Shown: positions 31,105 through 38,950, counted from the stretch's first letter. The stretch is DNA of 64,000 bases from Gammaproteobacteria bacterium (GCA_003599485.1 QZKM01000027.1:1-64000), one strand, 5' to 3'. Program-made: numbers and translations. Notes: generated from the letters alone by a model not told the origin.

Positions 31105-31128
31105 GGCGACACCCTCTATTTCTGACAT

Positions 31129-31165
31129 TAATGGAATTTATACCATTATTTAAAATGTAAGTCAA
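31129..31165 (-). promoter_or_regulatory. Promoter and operator of the AbrB/PIN toxin-antitoxin pair
   Basis: On the minus strand, TTGACT (31160-31165) and TATAAA (31137-31142) are 17 bases apart. The inverted repeat TAATGG (31129-31134) / CCATTA (31143-31148) encloses the -10 box, a typical autorepression layout. Confidence 0.7.
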
Positions 31166-31264
31166 CATTTATATTTCTTACTTTTTTATAAGGTGGGCAT
31201 ACTGATGGCCCGCGCATGCAGCCGGCGGGGTGCGCCGCGGCGCAATTTCAGGTAGGCTGCGCGC

Positions 31265-32041
31265 ATGCGCATCATCACCCTCAACGTCAACGGCATCCGC
31301 TCCGCGGCCAGCAAGGGGTTTTTCCCGTGGATGCTGAAGCAAAAACCCGACGTGGTCTGCCTGCAGGAGACCAAGGCGCAGGAGCATCAACTGACCGACA
31401 GCGCGCTGCGCCCGGACGGCTACCATTCCTGTTTCCACGACGCGGTGAAAAAGGGCTACAGCGGCGTGGCGCTGTACTGCAAGCATACGCCGGACAAGAT
31501 CATCATGGGACTGGGCTGGCCGGATTTCGACGCCGAGGGGCGTTATATCGAGGCGCGCTTTGGAAACCTGAGCGTGGTATCGTTGTACCTCCCTTCCGGC
31601 TCATCGGGACCGGAGCGGCAGGCGGTGAAATTTGATTTCATGGAGCGCTTGGCGCCGGTGCTGAAAAAAATGCGCCGCAGCAAACGCGAATACATCCTGT
31701 GCGGCGACTGGAACATCGCGCATAAAAACATTGATCTCAAGAACTGGCGCGGGAATCAAAAGAACTCCGGCTTTCTGCCCGAAGAGCGCGCGTGGATGGA
31801 TCAACTATTCGGCAAGCTCGGCTTCGTGGATGCGTTCCGCGTGGTGAATCAGGAGCCGGAGCAATACACCTGGTGGTCGAACCGCGGTCAGGCGTGGGCT
31901 AAAAACGTGGGCTGGCGCATTGACTATCATGTCATCACGCCGGGCCTCGCGGATAAAGTGAAATCGGCTTCGATTTATAAAGCGCAGCGCTTCTCCGATC
32001 ACGCGCCGTTGACGATGGACTATGATTATACTTTGTCGTGA
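31265..32041 (+). CDS. Exodeoxyribonuclease III (copy 2)
   Basis: A 258-residue ExoIII/AP endonuclease family member. Blocks visible are ITLNVNGIRSAASKGF, LQETKAQEHQL, GDWNIAHKNIDLKNW, WRIDYHVITP and FSDHAPLTMDY. The WRGNQKNSGFLPEE insert marks the other main subgroup of bacterial ExoIII, so the two copies in the window are paralogues, not a recent duplication. It is divergent from the AbrB antitoxin. Confidence 0.93.
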   Translation: MRIITLNVNGIRSAASKGFFPWMLKQKPDVVCLQETKAQEHQLTDSALRPDGYHSCFHDAVKKGYSGVALYCKHTPDKIIMGLGWPDFDAEGRYIEARFGNLSVVSLYLPSGSSGPERQAVKFDFMERLAPVLKKMRRSKREYILCGDWNIAHKNIDLKNWRGNQKNSGFLPEERAWMDQLFGKLGFVDAFRVVNQEPEQYTWWSNRGQAWAKNVGWRIDYHVITPGLADKVKSASIYKAQRFSDHAPLTMDYDYTLS

Positions 32042-32059
32042 TGAGTTACTTGAGAAACT

Positions 32060-32090
32060 GATGGGTTGCGATTAAGCTCAATCCATCCTA
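32060..32090. repeat. Degenerate REP-like copy
   Basis: GATGGGTTGCGATTAAGC followed by TCAATCCATCCTA resembles the REP hairpins around the RAYT gene but with several mismatches in the right arm. Confidence 0.5.
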
Positions 32091-32136
32091 ACACAGTACA
32101 CGGCCGCCCAAGAACAATGCAACTAAAGAATGAGGG

Positions 32137-32166
32137 AAGGGGCCGAGGGTAGCCTCGACCCCTTTT
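32137..32166. terminator. Rho-independent terminator between exonuclease III and the DUF1508 gene
   Basis: GGGG-c-CGAGG / CCTCG-a-CCCC (loop GTAG) followed by TTTT on the plus strand and preceded by AA. It can stop plus-strand reading from the exonuclease gene and possibly minus-strand reading from the DUF1508 gene. Confidence 0.7.
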
Positions 32167-32183
32167 GTCGCAGTGCTACAGAA

Positions 32184-32357
32184 CTATTTTGCCTCGTATA
32201 CTGGTGCAGTATAAGACTGCTTAACAAGCTGAATGCCTGATTCACAGTCTTGCTTGTTGGCATATCCCTCGCCGGAATCAGCTATAGTCCTATTGTTAGC
32301 AGCCAGTAGACGCCAGCGCCAATAGCCCTGTACATCTTTATACACATAATATTTCAA
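32184..32357 (-). CDS. DUF1508 (YegP-type) small protein, TTG start
   Basis: A 57-residue single-repeat DUF1508 protein read from a TTG at 32357 to a TAG at 32184-32186. The sequence is diagnostic: YYVYKDVQGYWRWRLLAAN followed by RTIADSGEGYANKQDCESGI. A GGAG ribosome site lies eight bases upstream of the TTG. The family (YegP in Escherichia coli) has no firm function. Its start is only 13 bases from the start of the plus-strand gene at 32371, and the two ribosome sites interleave. Confidence 0.8.
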   Translation of the reverse strand: MKYYVYKDVQGYWRWRLLAANNRTIADSGEGYANKQDCESGIQLVKQSYTAPVYEAK

Positions 32358-32370
32358 AAGGATTTCTCCT

Positions 32371-32598
32371 ATGAACTTTGGTTACAAAACATATCTTTTT
32401 AGCTACCACCATGACGGTGCGCAGTGGAACTTTGAAATTCCGGCCAAAGATGCAGAAGACGCGAAGACGAGATTAGCCAAGTTAGTTTACGCGAAGCTCG
32501 ATGGTGAGCTTATAGCGAAGCTTCCAGCTACAGTCGGTTTCTTCGGGTGGTTCCTTACCCTTTTAAGGAATCTCATTAAGATACGGCCTCCCGCCTAA
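32371..32598 (+). CDS. Small protein of unknown function, divergent from the DUF1508 gene
   Basis: A 75-residue protein: N-terminal beta-like segment (YKTYLFSYHHDGAQWNFEI), a helix (AEDAKTRLAKLVYAKLDGEL), and a hydrophobic C-terminal stretch (VGFFGWFLTLLRNLI) that may be membrane-associated. AAGGA lies eight bases before the ATG. Codon use is less GC-biased than in neighbouring core genes. The HHDGAQWNFEIPAKDAEDA pattern resembles small accessory-genome proteins, but I cannot name a family. Confidence 0.6.
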   Translation: MNFGYKTYLFSYHHDGAQWNFEIPAKDAEDAKTRLAKLVYAKLDGELIAKLPATVGFFGWFLTLLRNLIKIRPPA

Positions 32599-32696
32599 CA
32601 CAACATAATGTGTGCGGTTAACTAAATTATACCATATATTGTGTCAATACAGAATGACAGGGCTGCCCCCTAAATAGGAAGGCGATTTTAGCCAAC

Positions 32697-32748
32697 GTAG
32701 GATGGGTGGAGCATGCGTAGGATGGGTGAAGCGTAAGCGCAACCCATC
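32697..32748. repeat. REP-like repeats upstream of the RAYT gene
   Basis: Two tandem copies of CGTAGGATGGGTG. The first (about 32697-32715) is a half unit. The second is a full hairpin with GATGGGT (32721-32727) and ACCCATC (32742-32748) around GAAGCGTAAGCGCA. The gap 32599-32696 before it is AT-rich and shows no gene. Confidence 0.8.
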
Positions 32749-32767
32749 ATCAATGCCGCAATAAGAC

Positions 32768-33298
32768 ATGACCAATTACCGACGCCACTTTGTACCCGGT
32801 GGGAGCTATTTCTTTACCGTCGCTCTGGCGGATCGCTCGGCAACGCTATTGACGGATCACATTGATGTGCTGCGAAAGGCCTTTCAACGCATTCGGAGAG
32901 AGCTGCCGTTCAACATTGAGGCCATGGTGGTGTTACCTGACCACTTGCACTGTGTTTGGACGCTGCCGCCTGAAACGGCTGACTTCTCCACCCGTTGGAA
33001 AAGGATAAAAGCAGAGTTTTCGCATGCCCTGCCCGCCGGGGAGCAGCGCTCGGCTAGCCGGATGAAAAAAGGCGAACGCGGCATCTGGCAGCGGCGGTTT
33101 TGGGAACATGCGTTACAAGATGAACTGGATTGGCAGAGGTATGTGGATTACGTCCATTACAATCCGGTAAAACACGGATATATGAAGCGGGTCGCGCAAT
33201 GGCCGTATTCGACCTTTCGCCGTTATGTGAAGCTCGGGCTTTACCCGCTGGAGTGGGGCGGTGCGGGGGCGGATGACGGTGACGAATTTGGGGAATAA
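32768..33298 (+). CDS. REP-associated tyrosine transposase (RAYT)
   Basis: A 176-residue Y1/HuH-family transposase of the RAYT (TnpA-REP) type. It has the family start MTNYRRHFVPGGSYFFTV, the HuH-type metal motif in VVLPDHLHCVWTLP, and the catalytic Tyr region (DWQRYVDYVHYNPVKHGY). It is flanked by REP hairpins of the sequence class these enzymes cut, in opposite orientations on the two sides. The gene looks intact. Known RAYTs mobilise REP/BIME DNA as single strands. Confidence 0.92.
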   Translation: MTNYRRHFVPGGSYFFTVALADRSATLLTDHIDVLRKAFQRIRRELPFNIEAMVVLPDHLHCVWTLPPETADFSTRWKRIKAEFSHALPAGEQRSASRMKKGERGIWQRRFWEHALQDELDWQRYVDYVHYNPVKHGYMKRVAQWPYSTFRRYVKLGLYPLEWGGAGADDGDEFGE

Positions 33299-33328
33299 TG
33301 GGTTACGCTTGCGTTCCACCCATCCTAC
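33298..33328. repeat. REP-like hairpin abutting the RAYT stop
   Basis: ATGGGT (33298-33303) and ACCCAT (33318-33323) flank TACGCTTGCGTTCC, followed by CCTAC. It is inverted relative to the upstream copy and shares its first base with the RAYT TAA. Confidence 0.75.
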
Positions 33329-33341
33329 CCGCTACGCAGGC

Positions 33342-33382
33342 ATATAGGCTATTTTCTGATACTATCGTTGTGCCTATATAAT
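33342..33382 (+). promoter_or_regulatory. Promoter and palindrome before the HNH gene
   Basis: ATATAGGC (33342-33349) and GCCTATAT (33372-33379) are perfect eight-base arms 22 bases apart. The right arm overlaps a consensus -10 box TATAAT (33377-33382); a weak -35 (TTCTGA) lies 17 bases upstream. This suggests a regulated promoter for the HNH gene. Confidence 0.5.
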
Positions 33383-33434
33383 TAGGGAAGTGGCAAAGTT
33401 GATCGTTTCGCGCCTACAAGATAAGGACCGCTTC

Positions 33435-34256
33435 ATGACAACTGTTTCCCCAATTCCACCAAACGCCCTCTCAAGTTCTGGTAACTGGACAAAAGAACAA
33501 TTGAAGTTGGCTTTCCACTATTACTGCCAAACACCTTTCGGTAAGCTCCATAGCCGTAATCCAGAAATAATCGAGCTGGCATCATTGATTGGCCGCACTC
33601 CGTCGGCGCTTGCTATGAAGCTAGTCAACTTTGCCAGCTTAGACCCATCCATCACCAGCACTGGACGAAAGGGACTGAAAGGTGCATCCAATCTGGATCG
33701 TGAAATATGGGATGAGTTTCACGCTGATTGGGATCGGTTGGCCGTTGAGTGCGAGAAACTTCGTCAGCATCTTATCCAAGATCACGCCCCGACAAAAGAT
33801 GCCTCAGTCGAGGTGAATGACGATATCGCCATTGAGAATTTCACCGGAGAAACCCGACAAGTTTTCATTGAGCAGAGAATTAAACAAGCATTCTTCCGTC
33901 GCGCCGTATTGAGTAGTTACCGGGGGCGTTGTTGTATCTCTGGCGTGTCGGAGACCAGGTTGTTGGTTGCCAGCCATATCGTGCCCTGGAGCAAAGACAA
34001 AGCCAATCGACTCAACCCAAGCAACGGTCTATGCTTGTCGGCAATACATGATAAGGCTTTCGATACAGGGCTTATCACTTTGTCGGATGATCTTCGAGTT
34101 ATCCTTTCCGACGAGCTTCGCAGACGCGACGAGGTCTTTATAAAGAATGTATTTCTGCCTATCGAAAATCAAATGATCGAGGCGCCAGAACGATTCGCGC
34201 CGAGCATTGAGTTCTTGTCATACCACAGAAATCACGTCTTCGTCGGAAGGCAATAA
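33435..34256 (+). CDS. HNH endonuclease (putative restriction-type)
   Basis: A 273-residue protein. The C-terminal HNH domain has CCISGVSETRLLVASHIVPW, then NRLNPSNGLCLSAIHDKAFD with the HNH asparagine and histidine. The N-terminal half (about 1-120) resembles a helical specificity region (WTKEQLKLAFHYYCQTPFGKLH, SLIGRTPSALAMKL). Such proteins are often annotated as putative restriction endonucleases. The ATG at 33435 has AAGGA seven bases upstream; a GTG at 33390 is possible. No methyltransferase is adjacent. It has lower GC than core genes, consistent with transfer. Confidence 0.85.
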   Translation: MTTVSPIPPNALSSSGNWTKEQLKLAFHYYCQTPFGKLHSRNPEIIELASLIGRTPSALAMKLVNFASLDPSITSTGRKGLKGASNLDREIWDEFHADWDRLAVECEKLRQHLIQDHAPTKDASVEVNDDIAIENFTGETRQVFIEQRIKQAFFRRAVLSSYRGRCCISGVSETRLLVASHIVPWSKDKANRLNPSNGLCLSAIHDKAFDTGLITLSDDLRVILSDELRRRDEVFIKNVFLPIENQMIEAPERFAPSIEFLSYHRNHVFVGRQ

Positions 34257-34258
34257 TC

Positions 34259-34630
34259 ATGAGGAATAGCTTCTCAGTCTTCGAGTATCTCTATCGCGAT
34301 GGTGGTAACTACAAGTCGCGTGGTTTTCTCTTATTGCATGGCACGTCATCGGAAGATGATGTAACTGCTTTGCGAGATTACCTTGATTCTAGGGAGTTCT
34401 TTGTCGCAGAGCAGGTTGGTATTCCTGTGTTGTATCAAGCTCTATGGGACCTGAGTGGTGGCCCAACCGAAGACGATCATGCATATCATGAATTTGTAGA
34501 TTTGCGTCCCGCGACAAAAGAAGAGGCGGTATCATTGCTGTTATGGGGCGATGTATCACATTTACTAGGAGCCTTTCGTAAAGCAAGTAAGCGCTGGAGT
34601 TGCGCGTTGTCACCGCACTGCTATTTATGA
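34259..34630 (+). CDS. Unrecognised protein following the HNH endonuclease
   Basis: A 123-residue soluble acidic protein starting two bases after the HNH stop, so almost certainly co-transcribed. Visible features are FEYLYRDGGNYKSRGFLLL, an acidic patch (SGGPTEDDHAYHEFVDL) and a C-terminal SPHCYL. I do not recognise the family. Operon position suggests a partner or accessory factor of the endonuclease, but that is inference. Confidence 0.65.
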   Translation: MRNSFSVFEYLYRDGGNYKSRGFLLLHGTSSEDDVTALRDYLDSREFFVAEQVGIPVLYQALWDLSGGPTEDDHAYHEFVDLRPATKEEAVSLLLWGDVSHLLGAFRKASKRWSCALSPHCYL

Positions 34631-34701
34631 AAAAATTAGCCAATAGTGTTTTCGGAGATGCCTGCAAGGATGCATGGCATGGTGCCATACCTTAGAGGAC
34701 A

Positions 34702-35031
34702 ATGATCGTGACAAACAAACCTGCGGCAGAGACTAGATATTGCATTTACATTGATACCCTCCTTGAAGGGCAGCGCCCGGTAGAATGGGACGATCAAGGT
34801 AATCCATTTGTATATTCAACACTACTGGATGCGCAACGCGTCATTGCCGAGGACATAATTGAACGTATCCAACAGTTTCTCGATGGCGAAAGAGATTTCG
34901 ATGATGCTATGACGGTAGAGGAATATATTGTTGAGGTTAATGTGCACCCTGATGGCATTGTTTGTGATGAGGGCGGACAGTGTTTTGGTCGAAGCGTGGG
35001 AACGCAGGAGAGTCACGGCCTTCTAGAATGA
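34702..35031 (+). CDS. Unrecognised acidic protein in the HNH island
   Basis: A 109-residue acidic protein (RYCIYIDTLLEGQRPVEWDD, FLDGERDFDDAMTVEEYI) with no membrane segment or known motif. AGAGGA precedes the ATG. It lies 71 bases after the previous gene on the same strand, and the codon use and AT content match its two neighbours. The function is unknown. Confidence 0.6.
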   Translation: MIVTNKPAAETRYCIYIDTLLEGQRPVEWDDQGNPFVYSTLLDAQRVIAEDIIERIQQFLDGERDFDDAMTVEEYIVEVNVHPDGIVCDEGGQCFGRSVGTQESHGLLE

Positions 35032-35048
35032 TGAGTGGGGGCCAAACG

Positions 35049-35188
35049 ATGGGCACACAACTAGGTGAAGGAACTCGATCTGTTCCTGCGGAGGAAGCCA
35101 GACGCAAGGCACAGGCATTATTACTGTGAGTTATGCGTTTCATCCAGCCGAAGAGGCTCTAATTAACCTATCAATTCAATACCAGAAA
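35049..35188 (+). pseudogene. Likely decayed toxin-antitoxin pair (antitoxin tail and ParE-like N-terminus)
   Basis: An ATG at 35049 opens a 26-codon frame ending PAEEARRKAQALLL, which resembles the helix end of small addiction-module antitoxins. Its TGA overlaps a GTG at 35126 that begins VSYAFHPAEEALINLSIQY, similar to the start of RelE/ParE toxins. After about 20 residues the resemblance stops where a REP-like repeat begins (about 35198). The GTGA overlap is typical of toxin-antitoxin pairs. This is read as a remnant; the fragments are short, so confidence is modest. Confidence 0.4.
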
Positions 35189-35197
35189 ATCAGTGAT

Positions 35198-35283
35198 CGC
35201 AGGATGCGTGAAGTGAAGCGTGGCCCATCATCAGGCCGGCAGGCATGCGCCCTCACCCTGCCCTCTCCCAGAGGGAGAGGGTT
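35198..35283. repeat. Degenerate REP-like copy and CCCTCTCCC/GGGAGAGGG repeat before ampG
   Basis: GCAGGATGCGTGAAGTGAAG followed by CGTGGCCCATCATC is a worn REP-like copy. Directly after it, CCCTCTCCCAGAGGGAGAGGG (about 35261-35281) is a perfect short hairpin belonging to a common intergenic repeat, also seen near 26.96 kb. Confidence 0.55.
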
Positions 35284-35301
35284 TACAACAACTCTTAAAA
35301 A

Positions 35302-36606
35302 ATGACGCCTAAAGACTATCTCACCATCTTCACCAACCGCCGCGTGGGTGTGGTGCTGCTCCTTGGGTTTTCCTCCGGGCTGCCGCTGGCGCTCACCGGC
35401 GGGACGTTGCAGGCGTGGATGACGACGGCGGGGGTGGATTTGAAAACCATCGGCATCTTCACGCTGGTGGGCTTGCCTTACACGATAAAGTTCCTGTGGG
35501 CGCCGCTCATGGACCGGTTTGTGCCGCCGTGGCTGGGGCGGCGGCGTGGCTGGATGGTCACCACGCAGCTTGCGCTCATGCTGGGCATCGCGGCGATGGG
35601 GCTTTCTTCGCCGCAGCACGCGCTGTGGGCGCTGGCGGCGCTCGCCCTGTTCGTCGCCTTCACCTCCGCTTCGCAGGACGTTGCCCTCGACGCCTACCGG
35701 GCCGACGTGCTGCGTCCGGCGGAACGCGGCGCGGGTGCGGCGGTGTCGGTGATGGGTTATCGCATCGCCATGCTGGCGTCGGGCGCGGGCGCGTTGATTC
35801 TCGCCGACCATTTCGGCTGGCAGACCACGTATCTCATTCTGGCGGGCTTGATGATGATCGGCGTGATCGCCACGCTGCTCGGCCCGGAGCCGGACGGGCG
35901 CATCATTCCGCCGCGCACCCTGCAGGAGGCGGTGACCGGGCCGATAAAAGCCTTCGTTTCGCTGCACTCTCTCGCGGGGGCGTTGTGGATACTGCTGCTG
36001 ATCGTGCTGTACAAATTCGGCGACGCCTTCGCGGGCACGTTGAGCACCGCCTTTCTGCTGCGCGGCGTGGGCTTTTCCCTGAGCGAGGTGGGCGCAGTCA
36101 ACAAGGGGCTGGGGTTGCTGGCGCTGATTCTGGGCGCGCTGTTTGGCGGCGCGCTGTTGCCGAAACTCGGGCTCTACCGCGCCTTGATGCTGTTCGGCGT
36201 GCTGCAGGCGGTTTCCAACCTGAGCTTCATGCTGCTGGCGTGGGCGGGAAAGAGTTACGCGCTGCTCGTCGCCGCCGTGGTGTTCGAGCAGGTAAGCGGC
36301 GGCATGGGCACGGCGGCGTTTGTGGCGTTGCTCATGGCGCTGTGCGACCACCGTTACACGGCGATGCAGTTTGCGCTGTTTTCCGCGCTGGCCGCGTTCG
36401 GCCGGCAATATCTCGGCCCGCCCGCGGGGCTGCTGGCCGACGAGCTGGGCTGGGTGATTTTTTTCTTCCTCACCGCGCTTGCGGCGCTGCCGGGATTGTG
36501 GCTGCTGTGGAGGATGCGCGCGCGCATCAGCGGTCTGGAGGGCGGCACCCCGGTCAATCCGGACGGCGCCGGAAACGGTACAGCGCAATCTCGCCCAGCA
36601 GATTAG
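35302..36606 (+). CDS. ampG: AmpG-type MFS muropeptide permease
   Basis: A 434-residue major-facilitator protein with about twelve membrane helices. The N-terminus FSSGLPLALTGGTLQAWM and SQDVALDAYRAD are AmpG landmarks. AmpG imports anhydro-muropeptides from the periplasm for recycling, upstream of the amidase AmpD, which is encoded at 58.98 kb. The 3' end overlaps convergent metW by 53 bases. Confidence 0.92.
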   Translation: MTPKDYLTIFTNRRVGVVLLLGFSSGLPLALTGGTLQAWMTTAGVDLKTIGIFTLVGLPYTIKFLWAPLMDRFVPPWLGRRRGWMVTTQLALMLGIAAMGLSSPQHALWALAALALFVAFTSASQDVALDAYRADVLRPAERGAGAAVSVMGYRIAMLASGAGALILADHFGWQTTYLILAGLMMIGVIATLLGPEPDGRIIPPRTLQEAVTGPIKAFVSLHSLAGALWILLLIVLYKFGDAFAGTLSTAFLLRGVGFSLSEVGAVNKGLGLLALILGALFGGALLPKLGLYRALMLFGVLQAVSNLSFMLLAWAGKSYALLVAAVVFEQVSGGMGTAAFVALLMALCDHRYTAMQFALFSALAAFGRQYLGPPAGLLADELGWVIFFFLTALAALPGLWLLWRMRARISGLEGGTPVNPDGAGNGTAQSRPAD

Positions 36607-37162
36607 GCAGCAGCGTCATTCCCAGGCTGGTGCGGTGCGCCTGGTCCACCACCGTGCGTTGCAGAATCACGATGTCTTTTTTCGCGCACAGGTTTTCAAA
36701 ATCCCTGAGCGTGCACAGATGGATGTTGGGCGTGTTGTACCAGTCGTTAGGCAGGTTGCGCGATACCGGCATGCGCCCGCCAAGTGCGATTTGCAGACGA
36801 TTTTGCCAGTAACCGAAATTGGGGAAGCTGACGATGCCCTCGCTGCCCACGTGCAGCATTTCATCCAGCAGCCGCTCCGGGTAACGCACCGCCTGCAGGG
36901 TGAGCGACAGGATCACGTAGTCAAACGAATCCGCGTCGAAATAACCCGACAGGCCGGCGTCGAGGTCGCTCTGAATCACGTTCACCTTGTTCTCGACGCA
37001 TTTCTGGATTTTATCCTCGTCCAGCTCCAGGCCGTAGCCGGTGACTTCGCGCGTCGCATTGAGGTAGGACAACAGCGCGCCGTCGCCGCAGCCGAGATCG
37101 AGCACGCGGCTGTGGGGCGCGATCCACTCGCTGATGATCTCAAGATCGGGACGCAGGGCCAT
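36554..37162 (-). CDS. metW: Methionine biosynthesis protein MetW
   Basis: A 202-residue SAM-methyltransferase-like protein with the motif SRVLDLGCGDGALLSYL. MetW is usually encoded with MetX and is thought to support homoserine acylation. The stop of metX and the ATG of metW share a base (TAATG). The C-terminal 17 codons overlap ampG on the other strand. Confidence 0.95.
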   Translation of the reverse strand: MALRPDLEIISEWIAPHSRVLDLGCGDGALLSYLNATREVTGYGLELDEDKIQKCVENKVNVIQSDLDAGLSGYFDADSFDYVILSLTLQAVRYPERLLDEMLHVGSEGIVSFPNFGYWQNRLQIALGGRMPVSRNLPNDWYNTPNIHLCTLRDFENLCAKKDIVILQRTVVDQAHRTSLGMTLLPNLLGEIALYRFRRRPD

Positions 37163-38310
37163 TACACGCCCGCCTCCGCGGCCACGCGCTCCATGTAGGC
37201 GCGCAGCAGCGCCTGGTAGCGCGGATTGGGTATGAGAAAGGCGTCATGCCCTTCGTGCGAGGCGATCTCGGCGTAGCTCACGTCGTGGTCGTTATCCAGC
37301 AGCGCACGCACGATCTCGCGCGAGCGCACGGGCGGGAAGCGCCAGTCGCTGGTGAAGGCCAGCACCAGAAATCCCGCCTGGGCGTTTTTCAGCGCCGCCG
37401 CCAGATCATGATCGAAATCGGCGGCGGGATCAAAATAATCCAGCGCCTTGGTCATCAGCAAATAGGTATTGGCGTCGAAGCGCTCGACAAACGACTGGCC
37501 CTGATAGCGCAGATAGCTCTCGACCTGGAATTCCACGTCAAAGCCGAAACCGAGCTTGCCTTCGCGCAACTCGCGCCCGAACTTGGCGCGCATCGCGTCG
37601 TCGGAAAGATAGGTGATGTGGCCGAGCATGCGCGCCAGCATCAGCCCGCGGCGCGGCGTGACGTTGTGTTCATAATAATGGCCGGCGTGAAACTCGGGGT
37701 CGGACATGATGGCCTGGCGCGCGACCTCGTTGAATGCGATGTTCTGCGCGGAAAGCTTGCTTGCCGCGGCGATCACCAGCGCGTGGCGCAGTCCGTCAGG
37801 ATAATCCATCGCCCACTGCAGGCTCTGCATCCCGCCCAGGCTTCCGCCTATCACCGCCGCCCACTGCGTGATGCCGAGCGCATCGCCCAGGCGCTTCTGG
37901 CTCCGCACCCAGTCGCGCACCGTGATGATGGGGAAGTCCGGGCCGTAAGGTTTGCCGGTGGCGGGATTCACGCTCACCGGCCCGGTGGAGCCCTTGCAGC
38001 CGCCAAGATTGTTCAGCGACACCACAAAGAAGCGCCGGGTATCAAACGGCTTGCCGGGACCGATGCAGGAGTCCCACCAGCCCGGTTTTTTGTCCTGCGG
38101 CGTATGATAGCCCGCGGCGTGATGATCGCCGGACAGCGCGTGACAGATCAACAGCGCGTTGGAACGCGCCGCGTTCAGCTCGCCGTAGGTTTCGTAGACC
38201 AGATCGTAGCTCTCCAGCGTGCGCCCGCAATCAAGCGCCAGCGGTTCGCTGAAGCGCAGCGTTCGCGGCGTGACCAAGCCGACGGAGTCAGCGGGGAGAT
38301 TTGCAGGCAT
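37162..38310 (-). CDS. metX: Homoserine O-acyltransferase MetX
   Basis: A 382-residue alpha/beta-hydrolase enzyme that acylates homoserine in methionine synthesis. The nucleophile elbow is [13 protein letters not shown], the Asp lies in TSDWRFPP, and the His in [21 protein letters not shown] is characteristic. MetX enzymes may use acetyl-CoA or succinyl-CoA; in many gammaproteobacteria with metW they use succinyl-CoA, but the donor cannot be decided here. Confidence 0.95.
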   Translation of the reverse strand: MPANLPADSVGLVTPRTLRFSEPLALDCGRTLESYDLVYETYGELNAARSNALLICHALSGDHHAAGYHTPQDKKPGWWDSCIGPGKPFDTRRFFVVSLNNLGGCKGSTGPVSVNPATGKPYGPDFPIITVRDWVRSQKRLGDALGITQWAAVIGGSLGGMQSLQWAMDYPDGLRHALVIAAASKLSAQNIAFNEVARQAIMSDPEFHAGHYYEHNVTPRRGLMLARMLGHITYLSDDAMRAKFGRELREGKLGFGFDVEFQVESYLRYQGQSFVERFDANTYLLMTKALDYFDPAADFDHDLAAALKNAQAGFLVLAFTSDWRFPPVRSREIVRALLDNDHDVSYAEIASHEGHDAFLIPNPRYQALLRAYMERVAAEAGV

Positions 38311-38349
38311 TTCGTGCAGTGCTGTAAAAGACTTGTGCGTGCGCCAGGC

Positions 38350-38616
38350 TTACGCCGCCTTTCTCCGCTTCATCACCTGATCCAGATCGTAGGTGGCCTG
38401 AAGATTCATCCACACCTTGGCTGACGTGCCCAGCACCTTGGCCAAATCCAGAGCCGCCTCCGCGGTAACGCCCCGCTTGCCCTTAATCAGTTCGTTCAAT
38501 CGTGCACGTGTCCAGCCCAGCCTTTTCGCAAAGGCGACCTGGGTCACTCCACCCGGAATGAGAAACTCCTCCAGCAGAATCTCCCCCGGATGAAACGGAT
38601 TTTTTGGTTGACGCAT
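38350..38616 (-). CDS. higA: HigA-family antitoxin
   Basis: An 88-residue XRE-type antitoxin: NPFHPGEILLEEFLIPGGVTQ, then the helix-turn-helix (FAKRLGWTRARLNELIKGKRG) and AALDLAKVLGTSAKVWMNLQ. The ATG at 38616 is chosen because GGAGAGG lies upstream; a TTG at 38643 is less likely. It follows the toxin gene, the reversed order typical of higBA. Confidence 0.93.
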   Translation of the reverse strand: MRQPKNPFHPGEILLEEFLIPGGVTQVAFAKRLGWTRARLNELIKGKRGVTAEAALDLAKVLGTSAKVWMNLQATYDLDQVMKRRKAA

Positions 38617-38639
38617 AATAGTTACCTCTCCATCGAGCT

Positions 38640-38930
38640 TCAATGGTAATCAACAACCTGTACATCGCAGGCATTACCCTCCTGCCACCTGAAAACCACC
38701 CGCCACTGATCGTTGATACGAATAGAATAGTAACCCTTCAACTTGCCTTTTAATAGTTCAAGCCGGTTACCGGGCGGAACCCGCAAATCCAGTAAATCGT
38801 CGGCATCATGCAGATAGAGCAGCTTTCTGCGCGCCGCGCGCTTTACGTCGGGTGGAAATGACAGCGCCTCCTTGCTGCGCCGGTCCAGGAACAGGTCCTG
38901 CGCAAGCTTGTTCCCGAAGCCCACAATCAT
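38640..38930 (-). CDS. higB: HigB-family toxin
   Basis: A 96-residue RelE/HigB-type ribosome-dependent mRNA interferase. It starts MIVGFGNKLAQDLFLDRRSK and has DLRVPPGNRLELLKGKLKGYYSIRIN trimmed to the usual HigB core, ending RVVFRW...VVDYH. Toxin precedes antitoxin, as in other higBA loci. No key feature is missing. Confidence 0.92.
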   Translation of the reverse strand: MIVGFGNKLAQDLFLDRRSKEALSFPPDVKRAARRKLLYLHDADDLLDLRVPPGNRLELLKGKLKGYYSIRINDQWRVVFRWQEGNACDVQVVDYH

Positions 38931-38933
38931 ATA

Positions 38934-38950
38934 TTATCGAAACTCGATAA
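38934..38950 (-). promoter_or_regulatory. higBA operator palindrome
   Basis: TTATCGA-aac-TCGATAA, a perfect seven-base inverted repeat four bases before the higB ATG. It overlaps a possible promoter (TTGCTG, 17 bases, TAATAT on the minus strand). HigA is the likely binder. Confidence 0.65.

Noticed and set aside
35176-36588. A 470-codon minus-strand frame opposite ampG
   Set aside because: Arg/Gln/His-rich antisense frame; ampG has full family features.
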